Below, piece after piece: positions 11,418 through 21,428 of a stretch of 64,000 nucleotides of DNA. Below the pieces are notes generated by a model. It was not told the origin of the DNA. It worked only from the letters and a program-made list of their open reading frames with translations, and ran no database searches. Source of the stretch: Symbiodinium natans. Lineage: Eukaryota; Sar; Dinophyceae; Suessiales; Symbiodiniaceae. The DNA lies in NCBI GenBank assembly GCA_905221605.1, contig CAJNDS010002845.1, positions 208,213 to 272,212 on the forward strand, given 5' to 3'. The first letter of the stretch is position 1, and the number at the start of each line of letters is the position of its first letter. The translations under genes were made by a program, and so were the position numbers.

Positions 11418-12284
11418 TGCTGCATGCATCTTGCTCACAGCCTTCTGAGCATTTCCTCTCGGGCATGTGTGCGTGAAGATGCGTGAAGTTTGGGTCAGGT
11501 CAAGGTCCTGGTCAGCAAGAACCATGCTGCACCGACTGTCGATTCTCCGGAGCAATGGGAGCAAGTTGAAGAACAGGACGCTCCTACTGGGCGGATCTGG
11601 GTGGTACTGTTCCATGTGGTCTTGCCCGTGTTGTTCAGTGCCTGGGTTCCACAGTGAAATTCTCGCTTGGTTGACAGGTGTGGACAAGACATGCCCTGCT
11701 AGCCCCATCTAAGAGTGTAGCTGCTCTGTGCAAGAAGGACGTATCTGTGACCACGCAGCATCCCTGCATCGTTGGCTCCTCAGGCTGTCCTATGCTTGGG
11801 CGGGGCGGTTCCAAAGTTAAGAGTTGGAAGGGTTAGGTTGCCATGACCGTGTGTCGCATCATGCAGCCGGTTCCGGGGCTCTCGGCCATTGGCCCGGCAC
11901 TCGTTTTGGATCAAGATCAAGCTCCCGTCTAGTCGCGGGCTCGGGCTTCGTCACGATTGCCGTTGTAAGAAGTAAAAACGTGGGCATCGTGCAGCGAGTT
12001 ATGTGTGAAGGGCAGCAGAACTCTTAGATGCCATCGTTGTGATCTGACGCTGTTGGGGGTCTAATGACGCCAGCAACCCCTTTGTGTAGGTATAGGAGTT
12101 GCACATCAGGGGACCCGAGTTTGAGCGCATTAACCCCTGTAGCTCATACAGTTTGCTCACACCCTAAAGATGCTCTTAGATGTGACATTGGTCATCTGAC
12201 ACTGCAGGTGCCCAGCATCTTTGTCGCAAGGTGGGTGGCTCCCTTGGTGTTCACTGTCAATCCGTTTTCCTGCTTCAGATTTGT

Positions 12285-12370
12285 CAGCACAATGACAACA
12301 TTCACGAAATTCATGGCACCCTTTAAACTTAAAGGGTGCCATGAATTTCGTGAATGTTGTTATTGTGCTG
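12285..12370. repeat. Near-perfect 42-bp inverted repeat with a 2-nt loop
   Basis: The left arm (12285-12326) and right arm (12329-12368/70) are reverse complements with one mismatch, separated only by AC. It contains GGCACCCTTTAA / TTAAAGGGTGCC at the centre. As DNA or RNA it would form an almost loop-less 42-bp hairpin. It could be a solo palindromic mobile element or a cruciform-forming site. Both strands give the same short peptide because of the symmetry, so ORFs here are not evidence of genes. Confidence 0.9.
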
Positions 12371-13822
12371 TCGCATGTGTTGGAGTGTAGAGCGACGATG
12401 TGAAGAACCATGCCGTTTTAACCATAAACTACTGAGTGGCTCAAGGTGCGACTGCGATTTGAAAGCCCGTGGCCAAAGCTTGATAACGAGGCCTCATGCT
12501 TGTTAGAGTTCTGCAATGATCCGCGAATTACCGAGGCCGATGCAAGTAGACGTCCGAAATTCCACATAGGAGTGCATCAGATGAATCAGATGCATCAAAA
12601 GCCCTGAACCCGTCAGGCTTTAGCTCTGTCCGTGAAAGTGATGAAGGCAGGGCTGCTCAACTGGTGGCGTAAGGGGGCTGTCGGGTGGGTGTGTCTGAGA
12701 GACCTGAAGAGGACGAGGTGTTGAAGCATCAACAGTGGCGTCTTCGTAAGCAGTCTTGCCGCTACAGAGACCACACGGAATCGGATAGCATCTCAGGTTT
12801 GGAGGCTTGCGCCTCCCTTCTTTCGCCAGCAGTTTCTGGAGGTCCTACGGCAGGTGGAGAGGCGCTGCATGTGGACTGGCAGGTAAGTTTCGCTGCAATA
12901 GCTGAGGAGACCAAGTAGATCGACAGATGCTGGTTGCGAGATAGCCTGCATGCCAGAATGTGATATGCACGATATGCACATCATACACAAATAAGTACAC
13001 CAATAAGCAGACAGATGTAGAGAGAGCCACACACCGCTGCCCTGATCTGCCCTGTGTAGAAGTTAAGTTGCATTGCAGGATATCACAGGCATTTCCAATC
13101 AGTGTCCTGTCAGGCAGGCTGCGAAAGGCCACGCTCTTGTCCGTCAACCTGCCCCTGACCGAAGGCGTAAGACTGGGCATGCAAATCATGCAAGACTTTC
13201 CGACACGCAGCTCAGTGTGCGGCAACTTCATGCGCTGCAGATTCTGGGCATCTTCCGTGAAGTCGCAAAGCTTTAACATGGTGATCAATACGGATATAGT
13301 GGCTGCCTTGGTTTTCGATGTCTGGTCTTGCGCCATCATGGCACGGGCAGGGACTAGAGAGAACAGGCCCGCTCTCCTGTTTAGGCAAATGATGGTTCAA
13401 GTTTGTGAATTGTGCAGAAACGGTGTACGCCGCGTACGCGTGAACGTGACGTCATTCAGATCAGGGGTCAGCGTGTCAATTGCCTGAGTTTGCTTGACCA
13501 GGATCAAACTTTAAAGGCATCAGCCCTCACCTACAGGTCCGGCGAGTCAAGCACAGCCACGACAGCGAAGGTGATGAAATGCTGGTCAGCGGGCTCAGGG
13601 CAGAGTTCTACAGAGGTCTTAGAAACTTCAGCACCGAAAATGCAATGGCGTGAGTAGGGTCCTGGAGTTTGGAGAGGTTCCAAGCATGCATTGAAACATG
13701 AGTACGGCACTCGAGTTGGAGTCCTTGTCTATTGCACGGGTGGTGATTTTTTGTATTGTAGCAAGGCAGAGTGAACGTGAAGTAAGGCACTGCTTCTGTA
13801 GTAGATATTGACGACTGTAGCT

Positions 13823-14733
13823 TGGCTTCATCCTGACAGAGACTTCAAAGTTGCCGAGGCTCTACAGATGATGTGTATGCGTGACAGGAAGGCAAGCCTT
13901 GTCGCTTCCGGTGCTATCTCGTCGGAGATGAGACACGTGCACTGAATTTCAACGGATGCCATGTCGTGGAGGAATTCAACATTCTTCGTTCGGATGAAAT
14001 GCTGGCGCTGCGGCAGCGCATCTTTTCCAAGGACAGAAGTGAAACTCATGTGACTGCTGGATCACAAGCGAAAAGCTGCGTGGTCAGGAAGAGGACGTTC
14101 TCGAGTGCACCTTTCATCCGCGAACAGCCTTGTGCTTAATTGTCTTGATTCGAAGACCTCCTGGATTCACCCTCGCCATGCCTTGAGACGAATCAGGGTC
14201 CTGAGTCCGCATGAGGCCGCCAATGTTCCGGGGCACGTGCTCAAATTCCGGGAGCGAATCTCCGAAAGGATGGATGCCTCAAAGGCAGAAAGTGTTTTCG
14301 ACTTTCTTGCGTCTTGCTTGGGTTTGTGCCTGCATGCGACTGCTGAAGCCAGGGTTCCCACAGAGACCGTATGCCACCCAAAGATGAGCTTGATAGCTCT
14401 TGGCAGGTGACTGGCATCAAAGATTTCGTCAAGGTGGAAGCATGGCAATGCAAAGCTTTACACCTCATGTCGTAAGAAGCCAGGAACTGGGAGATGAGTT
14501 CAAGGCCCACAAGTATCCCAACTACTGGAAGGTGCTTGCGACTCAGGCCAACAAGCAAGAAATCAAAATGTGGCGAGTTCCTTGTGCAACTCGTAAGGCA
14601 TCGACGGGCAATGTTGCAAAAGGCAAAGCGTGACTTTGTACGAGGCAGGGAAGCACAGCACCTGGTAGTCACTCACTACACTCCCGGATGCTCAGCGCCT
14701 TCCATCTATTCCCATCGCTGTGAGGTGCTCTAA
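13823..14733 (+). pseudogene. Intronless coding-like tract with repeated frame changes
   Basis: Over 0.9 kb the + strand reads almost continuously as protein, but the frame moves several times. The segments are 13823-13942 (WLHPDRDFKVAEALQMMCMR), 13918-14136 (VVEEFNILRSDEMLALRQR), about 14175-14406 (ANVPGHVLKFRERISERM), 14407-14466 (GIKDFVKVEAWQCKALHL), about 14470-14575 (DEFKAHKYPNYWKVLATQ) and about 14557-14690 (FLVQLVRHRRAMLQKAKR). There is no room for introns between most segments. I infer a decayed or processed copy of a long helical protein, or an assembly with indel errors. The family is not recognised. Confidence 0.45.
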
Positions 14734-15376
14734 GTTTACAAATGTACGCTAATCGTACTCTGTGAGTCGTCTCCCGATTTCTCTGCATCTTGCCTCAGGC
14801 GCTCTGAAGAGCTCAATGGAAAAGCTTCAGCGCGACTGGGCATATCAAGCTCATATGTCAAGCTCCCGCATGCTCTCAATGCTCTCTGCGTGGAAAATGT
14901 TGCAGAATGTTGCATAGCCACATAGACAGTATGTGCAGTTAGTTGGCTGCTTGAAATAGAGTCATGAGAGCCATTGGAGAATGTTGAAGAGTAAGGCCAC
15001 TTTGGAGCCCCGAGCTCGGACACATTGTAGACACGCGCGGCAGGTGACAGCGTGGCATGCTCCCCGATAGGTGCAGCAGATGCTTGACCGATTCCGCTGC
15101 TACCACAAAAATTGTGGGCGCAAGCTGGACCATCATGCAGAGATGTCGCAGGCTCAGGGTCTGCATGAAAGGTACTGTGCGTGTTCCTGAAGCTCCCGTG
15201 ATACCATGGATGTTTCGAAGAGTTTCCAAACTTGTCATCATTCTGTACTTGATTCCTCTTCGCTGAGATGCAAGTGCGCGGGCTTCTACTGCCACATCCA
15301 CAAGCCTCCACAGGCCATCCAAGCATTGAGTTCTAGGGCTGGGCATACCGGATCCTGGGGTCTGCCACAGCATCGG

Positions 15377-15496
15377 ATGATATCGGATGCCCCAGAAGCG
15401 TTTCAAGCGCAACGCAGATGTGCTCTAATGCGAACGCTGTTCAGGAAGATGCTGCCAAAAATCACTGTAGCCGTGCATCCGAAGCGACTTTCAGCG
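15377..15496 (+). CDS. Exon candidate, hypothetical protein
   Basis: The frame reads MISDAPEAFQAQRRCALMRT then LFRKMLPKITVAVHPKRL. Good coding texture, immediately upstream of the next exon. No recognised motif. Confidence 0.4.
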
Positions 15497-15506
15497 CATG
15501 ATGCAG

Positions 15507-15713
15507 GTCCACAACTGCAAGGACATGAAGAAGATTCTGGAAACAAAGGCTTGCCACCTTGACTTGAAATCTCCGAGCGCTGATTTTGGTTGCCCAACCA
15601 TAACCTTGCAGGCAAAAGAGGCCAAAGACCTGGAGATCAAGCTGCGGGAAGAGGGAGAGGCGCCTCCACCGGAGGCGCCCGCAATTTTTCAGCCGAGATC
15701 GCCACCAACTTAG
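15507..15713 (+). CDS. C-terminal exon candidate, charged helix and proline tail
   Basis: After a GATGCAG acceptor, the frame reads VHNCKDMKKILETKACHLDL, then an acidic/basic helix (AKEAKDLEIKLREEGE), then a Pro/Ala tail (PPPEAPA) and a TAG at 15711. A possible internal intron boundary (CTTGCAG at about 15611) stays in frame. The GGCGCCTCC..GGAGGCGCC stem at 15659-15679 lies inside the tail. Unknown family. Confidence 0.5.
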   Translation, partial: VHNCKDMKKILETKACHLDLKSPSADFGCPTITLQAKEAKDLEIKLREEGEAPPPEAPAIFQPRSPPT

Positions 15714-15860
15714 GCCCCCAGGAAGGAGCAACAGTAGGACCGACCAAACAGTTGCCAGTATGTCAGCAGCTGGCCCCAGGCCTTTCATGCACAGTTAGAT
15801 GACGTCGTTCATTTATGGTTTCGCAGCATTCGTTGTTGAAGAAGCACCCCTGAACGTCAC

Positions 15861-16118
15861 ATGCTACCCATAGGGAATGCAGAGTTCCATAAGCGAGCCA
15901 AAGTGCAGGAGAAGTTCGACAACAAGGTTGAGATTGGATTGCTGCTGGAGGCCAAAGAGTTCAGAATGCCTTTGACTTTGCTGGAAGCGAGGAACCAAGC
16001 CTGCTCCAAGCGCTCGCTGCTTGCATAGGCCCATGAGCTGGCCGAGAGCATCCAAGCAGCCATGAAGGAGAAGGCCACGCAATGCGGAGTGTTCAGAAGA
16101 CACCAGCGAGTGGAATGA
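15861..16118 (+). pseudogene. Coiled-coil-like reading frame with an in-frame TAG
   Basis: From an ATG at 15861 the frame reads MLPIGNAEFHKRAKVQEKFD and an even helical segment up to SKRSLLA, then TAG (16026-16028), then continues in the same frame as AHELAESIQAAMKEKATQ to a TGA at 16116. A single C-to-T change of CAG would make the TAG. An alternative is a 42-nt GC..AG intron (15987-16028) ending exactly at the TAG. I lean towards a nonsense-mutated copy. Confidence 0.5.
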
Positions 16119-16301
16119 AGCTATTTGGAAGCCCTTCAGTGAGGCTGTAACTTTAAGTTTGAGTTTGTTTTAAGGTCTTGCTTGGGACTACTATGGGCTA
16201 CTGATCCCGAAGCACGGGCAAGTACATGTTTGGCAATTTGATCATCCAATCATAGCTCCCACCCAACCGCTGCTACGCTGGCATGCTTTGCATGCTTGCA
16301 G

Positions 16302-16431
16302 GGCTCCGGCCCCGGCAGTACCAGCTTTGCTTGAAGCGGCTCTTCTGACTGTTGTTGCCCAACCCAGAAGCTGGCTCACGGTTCTTGTGCCCATTGCAAA
16401 GATCATGCCTGGTGCTGTTCCCAACGCTTGA
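16302..16431 (+). CDS. C-terminal exon candidate, hydrophobic
   Basis: After a GCTTGCAG acceptor, the frame reads APAPAVPALLEAALLTVVAQ then PRSWLTVLVPIAKIMPGA, ending at a TGA (16429). This Ala/Leu/Val-rich segment could be one membrane helix. Unknown. Confidence 0.4.
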
Positions 16432-16552
16432 ACCCTCTTGCCGCCTAAAAGCCGACACTGTTTCTATTAAATACTATTACTAGTAGCTAGTTCAGTCTAG
16501 TGCAGTCTTGTGGTGAGTGGGCCAAAGTTGAGCAGCATTTTGCAAACGTGGG

Positions 16553-16771
16553 TTGCCGATGTTCCACCATCTAAAGCTAGGGTGGGTCCAGAAGGGATGC
16601 AGAGTTGATTGTTTTTGCAGTTGCAAGTTATTGCCTTGGGCAGCTTCGCTGCAGGACCGGCAGAAGCACAACTTGGAGCGCCTTGGACAGTCCCTTGCAT
16701 CCTTCGGCGCCGTTCGTTTGATGGAAAGGCCGCTCTCTCTCCCTATCTCTGCCAACTCTCCCGGACGCTGA
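16553..16771 (+). CDS. Exon candidate, hypothetical protein
   Basis: The convincing part begins about 16640 (SLQDRQKHNLERLGQSLASF followed by GAVRLMERPLSLPIS). The first 30 codons are Cys/Trp-rich and may be intronic. Function unknown. Confidence 0.3.
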   Translation: MPMFHHLKLGWVQKGCRVDCFCSCKLLPWAASLQDRQKHNLERLGQSLASFGAVRLMERPLSLPISANSPGR

Positions 16772-17278
16772 AATACACTGAGAAGTTGTCAAGTCAAACG
16801 AGAGCTTAAGCCTCTACCCTGCAAGGCCCTTCAAGCGGCGCATGTGCCCGGAAGCCATCGAGAAGCGCCGGGCACGTTCTGCCGAGGTGCAATTCCCAGA
16901 TATGCCCAGCATCTTGTGGAAGAATTGTGTTTGATATGTGTTTGCTTTCACCTGTTATCTTTCTCGCCTTTCACCTTGTTTTTCACTTGTTTTCCTTCTG
17001 CCGCTCTCCACACTTCCGGAGGCGCTTGAAGTCCTCCCGCGCTGGATGGGAGGATCGAAGTTCAATGCCGAGGCTTGTGGCTTTTTGCCTTGTGGCTTTG
17101 GTATTTGCTTCCAGAATTTGGCCACACACACACAGGCGTTCTAGAATCAATGTTCAAGTCAATGGCGTCGCTGCAACGGAAACCAAGCGACTGCAAAACA
17201 CACAAGTGGGGGGTCATGCAGTTGTAGAGACAGGACGACACACTTTGCTACCCTGCTACACACGGGCACCCTTTCAGC

Positions 17279-17626
17279 ATGAAGTGCTTGCATGCAGGGT
17301 ACACCGCGCACACCACGATTGGGTTGCAGATCTGCATCAAGGGAAAGATGCAAATGCCGCAGCCCTACCATGTTGCATACATGCTCCTCAGGGTCGAAGC
17401 TGGTAGCAAGGTGCTACCACTTGTCAAGCAATGTCAAGGTCCCAACGCGCACAGTCCATCTGAGCTTCGCTTCCCAGCAGCCTACTTCTCAGATGTTCGC
17501 ACATTGCTGTTTCACGTTGGCAAACAGCCCGAAGTGTTCTTGGCAGTTCTTGGCCTTGATGCAGATAGTTTGGGAACAGTTTGGGACACCCGAGATATCC
17601 CGAGCCGAGGCATGACGGCGGGCTGC
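17279..17626 (+). CDS. Possible exon, hypothetical protein
   Basis: A long frame whose right-hand part reads FPAAYFSDVRTLLFHVGKQP then EVFLAVLGLDADSL, folded-domain-like. It then runs into a poly-C tract at 17636-17654 where the frame becomes poly-Pro. Splice sites not clear. Confidence 0.3.
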
Positions 17627-17960
17627 AGTTGCCCCCGCCCCCCCCCCCCCCCCCGACCTCCCCGGCCACAGGCTTTAGTACTCACAAAAGTGCTGGTCGG
17701 GGTCAGGAGTCACAGGAGGAGATACCGCACTTGGGAGCGCGGGGCGAATTCAGCAGGAAGGCTAGTTAACACCCAAAACCGCACGGCCCTGTGAGAACCG
17801 GCCACGCAACCCCCCTGTGTCACGCGCAACAGGTGAGTGCTGTGGGGTCCTACTTGCAACATTGAAGCAAGGATCTCCATTGAAAAACGACGAAGGTGAA
17901 GACTAAGCTTGCTACAATGCCATGACAGCATGAACTTTTCCTCCGGGACGAGCACGTCGC

Positions 17961-18170
17961 GTGTTTGCCACGGTTGTCGGCAGTCGGACAGGGCAACAAA
18001 TCAACAAGGAGCATGTTGCCTGGCAGGGCGAGTCCGTTCAGCGACGGATGGACTGGGTCAAGAAGGCAGGTGCCATTTGCAAGCTGCATAGTAAGCGACG
18101 CTTTGCCGAGCCCCATGCACAAGCCCAAACGCTGTGGAAGAAAGTCTTCCGTGCGCACGCTCGCTCATGA
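17961..18170 (+). CDS. C-terminal exon candidate, basic helical protein
   Basis: A 69-codon frame reads VFATVVGSRTGQQINKEHVA, then QRRMDWVKKAGAICKLHS, then a basic Ala/Gln-rich end with a TGA at 18168. Strongly protein-like throughout. The other two + frames over the same bases are much poorer. Unrecognised. Confidence 0.45.
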   Translation: MFATVVGSRTGQQINKEHVAWQGESVQRRMDWVKKAGAICKLHSKRRFAEPHAQAQTLWKKVFRAHARS

Positions 18171-18568
18171 TGCAGACTAGACACTGCCCAGGTTATTGAT
18201 GTGGCCCGACCCCGACATGTATCCTTCTTTGTCAGTTCTTTGTTGTCGAACTGCTCCAAAAACTCAGATCATCTGCAGAGATCCCCGCGCATGATGCGAA
18301 CACCTCAACGGCCCTGTCGAGAACAGGGCCAAAGGATACGGGCCGCTGAAGTTACAGCAATGGGCAAGGGCAGAGCCTTGGGAAAATTAAAGAGCTCCAT
18401 GGGGCGCATTGCACAGGGAGGGCTCAGAGTTGTTGACCTTGGCAGGCGGTGAGGCGAGCCGACATGAAGTCCGAAGCGGTTCCAAACTCGGCGGCGGAGA
18501 GGGAGCTCGAGCTGCTACGCTGGCATGTGGTTCACAAATACATCGCTTGACGTACATGACAAAACTCC

Positions 18569-18655
18569 ATGGACGGTGCTGGTGCCAGGAAGAGGAAGAA
18601 GGAGGAAGAAAAAGTACCTCCTCCTCCGGCTCAGACAGGCAGACACGTTGTTTGA
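18569..18655 (+). CDS. Short Lys/Glu-rich coding-like frame
   Basis: An ATG at 18569 opens MDGAGARKRKKEEEKVPPPP followed by AQTGRHVV and a TGA. The RKRKK cluster would suit a nuclear-localisation signal if expressed. Only 28 codons; could be an exon of a larger gene that includes the Gly/Arg-rich frame just upstream (18340-18452). Confidence 0.3.
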   Translation: MDGAGARKRKKEEEKVPPPPAQTGRHVV

Positions 18656-19199
18656 TCTAGCAATGTCACCGTTTTCGGGACATCTATGAGCCTGTTCAAT
18701 GCAACCTCGCATGCAAGCAATATCAAGCGAGTTATGGTCAATACTGTCAGTACTGAAGGAGGGCGGGTCAGTCTCTGAGCATGAGGTGTTAGCACACATC
18801 CCGGAATGCCAGGGACAAGCTTGAACGGCGCAGCAACAGTCACAGACATGCGACTGCAACGACCCTATCAGACGCAGCATGTTCATGGGATGAGAGCGTG
18901 TACACAAGAAAATCAACTGCAATAGTCCCTGATTCGGACCATGGCGCCATATGAAGGAACTTTGCAATACGTCAGGGCAGGAGACACCCCCAATTAGTAT
19001 TGGTTCAGTGTCAGCCGGTTCCGAAACCGAAACAGCTGATAACAGCCGCCTCACACACTTTCTGCCATTGGGCAGCACGCGCCCCAAGCCAAATCTCGGC
19101 TTTAGCCTTGGCAAGTTTATATTTGCACAATCCCCCTAATAATTAGAAAAAAAAACCTGGCCCAAAATCCCGGGTAGAAAGCCTGACGCAGAAACTTGC

Positions 19200-19380
19200 A
19201 CCTTCCCAAACCTGAACCTTTAGGGCCTAAGGTTTAGGGTTCAGGGTTTAACCCTGAACCCTAAACCTTAGGCCCTAAAGGTTCAGGTTTAGAAACTAGG
19301 GTTTAGGGATACCTAGACCCTAAACACTGCTGGTTTTTCGGACAAACGATAAGAACCCCCCCTAATACTAAAACCCTTTG
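19200..19380. repeat. Interstitial telomere-like (TTTAGGG/CCCTAAA) degenerate array
   Basis: Degenerate copies of TTTAGGG and CCCTAAA in both orientations, mixed with GGCCTAAGG and TTCAGGG variants. Plant-type TTTAGGG telomeres are known for dinoflagellates, so this is an interstitial telomere-like block. It contains the palindrome annotated separately. Confidence 0.85.
19208..19290. repeat. Perfect 41-bp palindromic arms with a 1-nt spacer
   Basis: The left arm 19208-19248 and right arm 19250-19290 are exact reverse complements around a single T. The arms consist of telomere-like words (CCTGAACCTTTAGGGCCTAA and so on). This is a fold-back junction of telomere-like repeat. Confidence 0.92.
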
Positions 19381-19757
19381 GGGCTGCACCGCCAGGCGAG
19401 ATGCAGCGACATCGAGCAGAGCCTTTGAAAGTGCTGGTGCTGCGAATCCTGGGGGACAAGGCCAGAGATGAACCTCGCGATCCCGGACCTCCCAAGTCCT
19501 GCCTCGTCTCTTGGCCATTTGCCAATGTTTTCTTGCTCTGTGCAAGCACGGATTGCTTCCGACTTTGGGCTCTTGCGGATTGGGATTGACAGCCTTCCAT
19601 CCCAGTCTGGTAGACACGGCAGGTGCATGCAGCTGCTACACAAACAGTTTGTCGGGTTCATTCCTCTCAGTTCCAGAGCTTTCCTGTGCAGGCCTTCAGC
19701 TTGAAGCAAGCCTTTGGTCTTTGCTGCGAAGCGCGCGCTCTTCTCGAGGCGGGGCAC
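19368..19757 (-). CDS. Doubtful minus-strand ORF
   Basis: A 129-codon minus frame contains a TPR-like phrase (GLHRKALELRG) and charged sequence (RKSPKSEAIRACTEQENIGK). The opposite strand in the same codon register is also open (19468-19704), so the openness is partly a compositional effect. No splice evidence. Confidence 0.2.
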   Translation of the reverse strand: MPRLEKSARFAAKTKGLLQAEGLHRKALELRGMNPTNCLCSSCMHLPCLPDWDGRLSIPIRKSPKSEAIRACTEQENIGKWPRDEAGLGRSGIARFISGLVPQDSQHQHFQRLCSMSLHLAWRCSPKGF

Positions 19758-19896
19758 TTCTTGAATGCAGCATAAACAGAACTACAGCAGTTTGAGGCAA
19801 CGTTGCCCTAGTGGCGTTGCCAGGACAGCGATACCCCAAAAGCCGAGCAGCGCGTGAATGAGGTCGGGGAGGGGTGGGGGGTCGTGGCGACTTGCG

Positions 19897-20235
19897 GGCA
19901 CTGATGCGCAGATTGCCCCAACATGCCCATGTTCAGCTTCGAGCTCGCAAGAGTCGCTGCAACCTACTGAATCCCACGAAGCAACCACCGGCAAGGCTGA
20001 AGCAATCTGAAGCATGCAGCAGCATTTTTGTGGTTACCAGGCCAGGGAACTCGCCGAGAAGATTTTGCAGGAGGCTCCCTTTGTTCAGACGACAACAAGT
20101 CGAACCCTAGATTCCGTTACACGTCGGTAGTGCGAGGCCCTTGCCAGCGACGAAGAGCTGGTCGCCAAAGGCTGGGCCATCGAACTCCGAATAGTCCGAG
20201 GAACTACCGGTCGGTATTCCGAAAGGCCCTGGTAA
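19897..20235 (+). pseudogene. One reading frame with two in-frame stops
   Basis: Three strongly coding-like segments lie in the same frame: 19897-20007 (GTDAQIAPTCPCSASSSQES and an Ala/Glu end), 20011-20127 (MQQHFCGYQARELAEKILQE and APFVQ) and 20131-20232 (CEALASDEELVAKGWAIELR and IVRGTTGRYSE). They are split by TGA (20008), TAG (20128) and ended by TAA (20233). Each stop is next to an AG, so hidden short introns are possible, but the shared frame fits a decayed gene better. Confidence 0.45.
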
Positions 20236-20321
20236 AACCTCGTGGATGATGAAGATTGATACATACATCGAAGAAGTCGCAGTCGCCAGTCATGGTAAAA
20301 CGTTGATGTGCTCCTTTTGTT

Positions 20322-20530
20322 AAACATGGTGTTTCGAGAAAGGACACTGGTTCTCCTCATTTGTGTTGTCGGTCTTGGCATTTCCATTCGTTCGTTTTGC
20401 AGCCAGACGCACATGTTTGTGACACTCATGGGAGAGTGCACTAGCATGCACTGCTTGCGCTCGCATGGTGTTTCGAGATTTTCGTCGTGGCACCTCCTTT
20501 CGTTCGTTTGGAAGCCAGGCGCTGCTTAAA
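20322..20530. repeat. Imperfect tandem duplication around CATGGTGTTTCGAGA
   Basis: CATGGTGTTTCGAGA occurs at about 20325 and again at about 20465, each followed 60-75 nt later by TTCGTTCGTTTtG-AGCCAG. The unit is about 140 bp and divergent. No gene inferred. Confidence 0.55.
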
Positions 20531-20699
20531 CAAAAGAGTGATGGGACCATGATGTGACCCCTTTCGCTGCGGCGCTATGCACATGGTAGCTACATTCAGC
20601 CCAAGCTGGTGTGGCACCCTTCTGTACTTGGCAAATCCAGGTTCGCGACATTGTGTGTGCACAGTACCGTACCGTACCTTGCTTGAGCTGCCTGCTGCA

Positions 20700-21330
20700 A
20701 ACGGCGACCGCGGCCTGCGCACTACTTACGCACTATTTACGTAATGCTCATGCACTACATACGCGAATTTAACACGCAGCTTACGCCACATGCACCCATA
20801 GCTCGAAGACCAATGCTCCGCACGCGATTTTCGGCTGTGGGCGGATCGAAAACCAACGCTCGGTATGCGATTTTTGAATGTGGCGCTTGGTTGCCATTTA
20901 TTATGGCGGGTGAGGATGTCATCGATGCAGCGTTTCGCTGCCTTTAGATGGTGTTTTACATGTTTTTCGTGCATGCCGACATATAGTGAAAAGTAGGATG
21001 TCATAGATGCCGTGCATGTCGAAGTATGCAAAACCCACATGAAACTTGTGGGTGGGACCTGCGTTCTTTTGGGGGAAGGCTTCTACCAATTCATGGTTGG
21101 CAACATATGTGCCATTTCGCTTTGCGATTATTTGGTGGAAATTTGGGGTGGGACTGTTTCGGGTGGTGGGTGGACTGCGTTCCTTGGGAAGCAACTGGAG
21201 GCAAAAGGGGTGGGACTGACTAGGGCTGTCCGCTGTACAAGCTACTGGTATGTGCACGTTCCCCTGACTATCCTGGTTGTCAGATGGACATAGATCATGC
21301 ATCACAGCGAGGCAACCTGAAGACAAGGCG
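20700..21330. other. No gene supported
   Basis: A mixed, partly AT-richer stretch with short repeats (TACGCACTA / TTACGCACTATTTACG, two copies of ATGCGATTTTxGGCTGTGG-type words at 20825-20885). Frames are short and I see no motif. Confidence 0.3.
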
Positions 21331-21428
21331 AGTCAATGACTTAGTGTTGATTCTGTGCAGTCGGCACGTCAGATGCCTGTGACCTGCATCCATCTGCAGC
21401 AAATATTGACTTAGGTATGGAGACCGCT

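Noticed and set aside
12431-12446. TGGCTCAAGG, a 10-nt match to the end of the dinoflagellate spliced leader
   Set aside because: Too short; the rest of the 22-nt leader (CCGTAGCCATTTTGG) is not present, so no spliced-leader gene or relic is called.
14736-15326. 196-codon minus-strand ORF
   Set aside because: Open but Ser/His-rich with no motif or splice evidence, while surrounding exon candidates are +. Left out rather than called.
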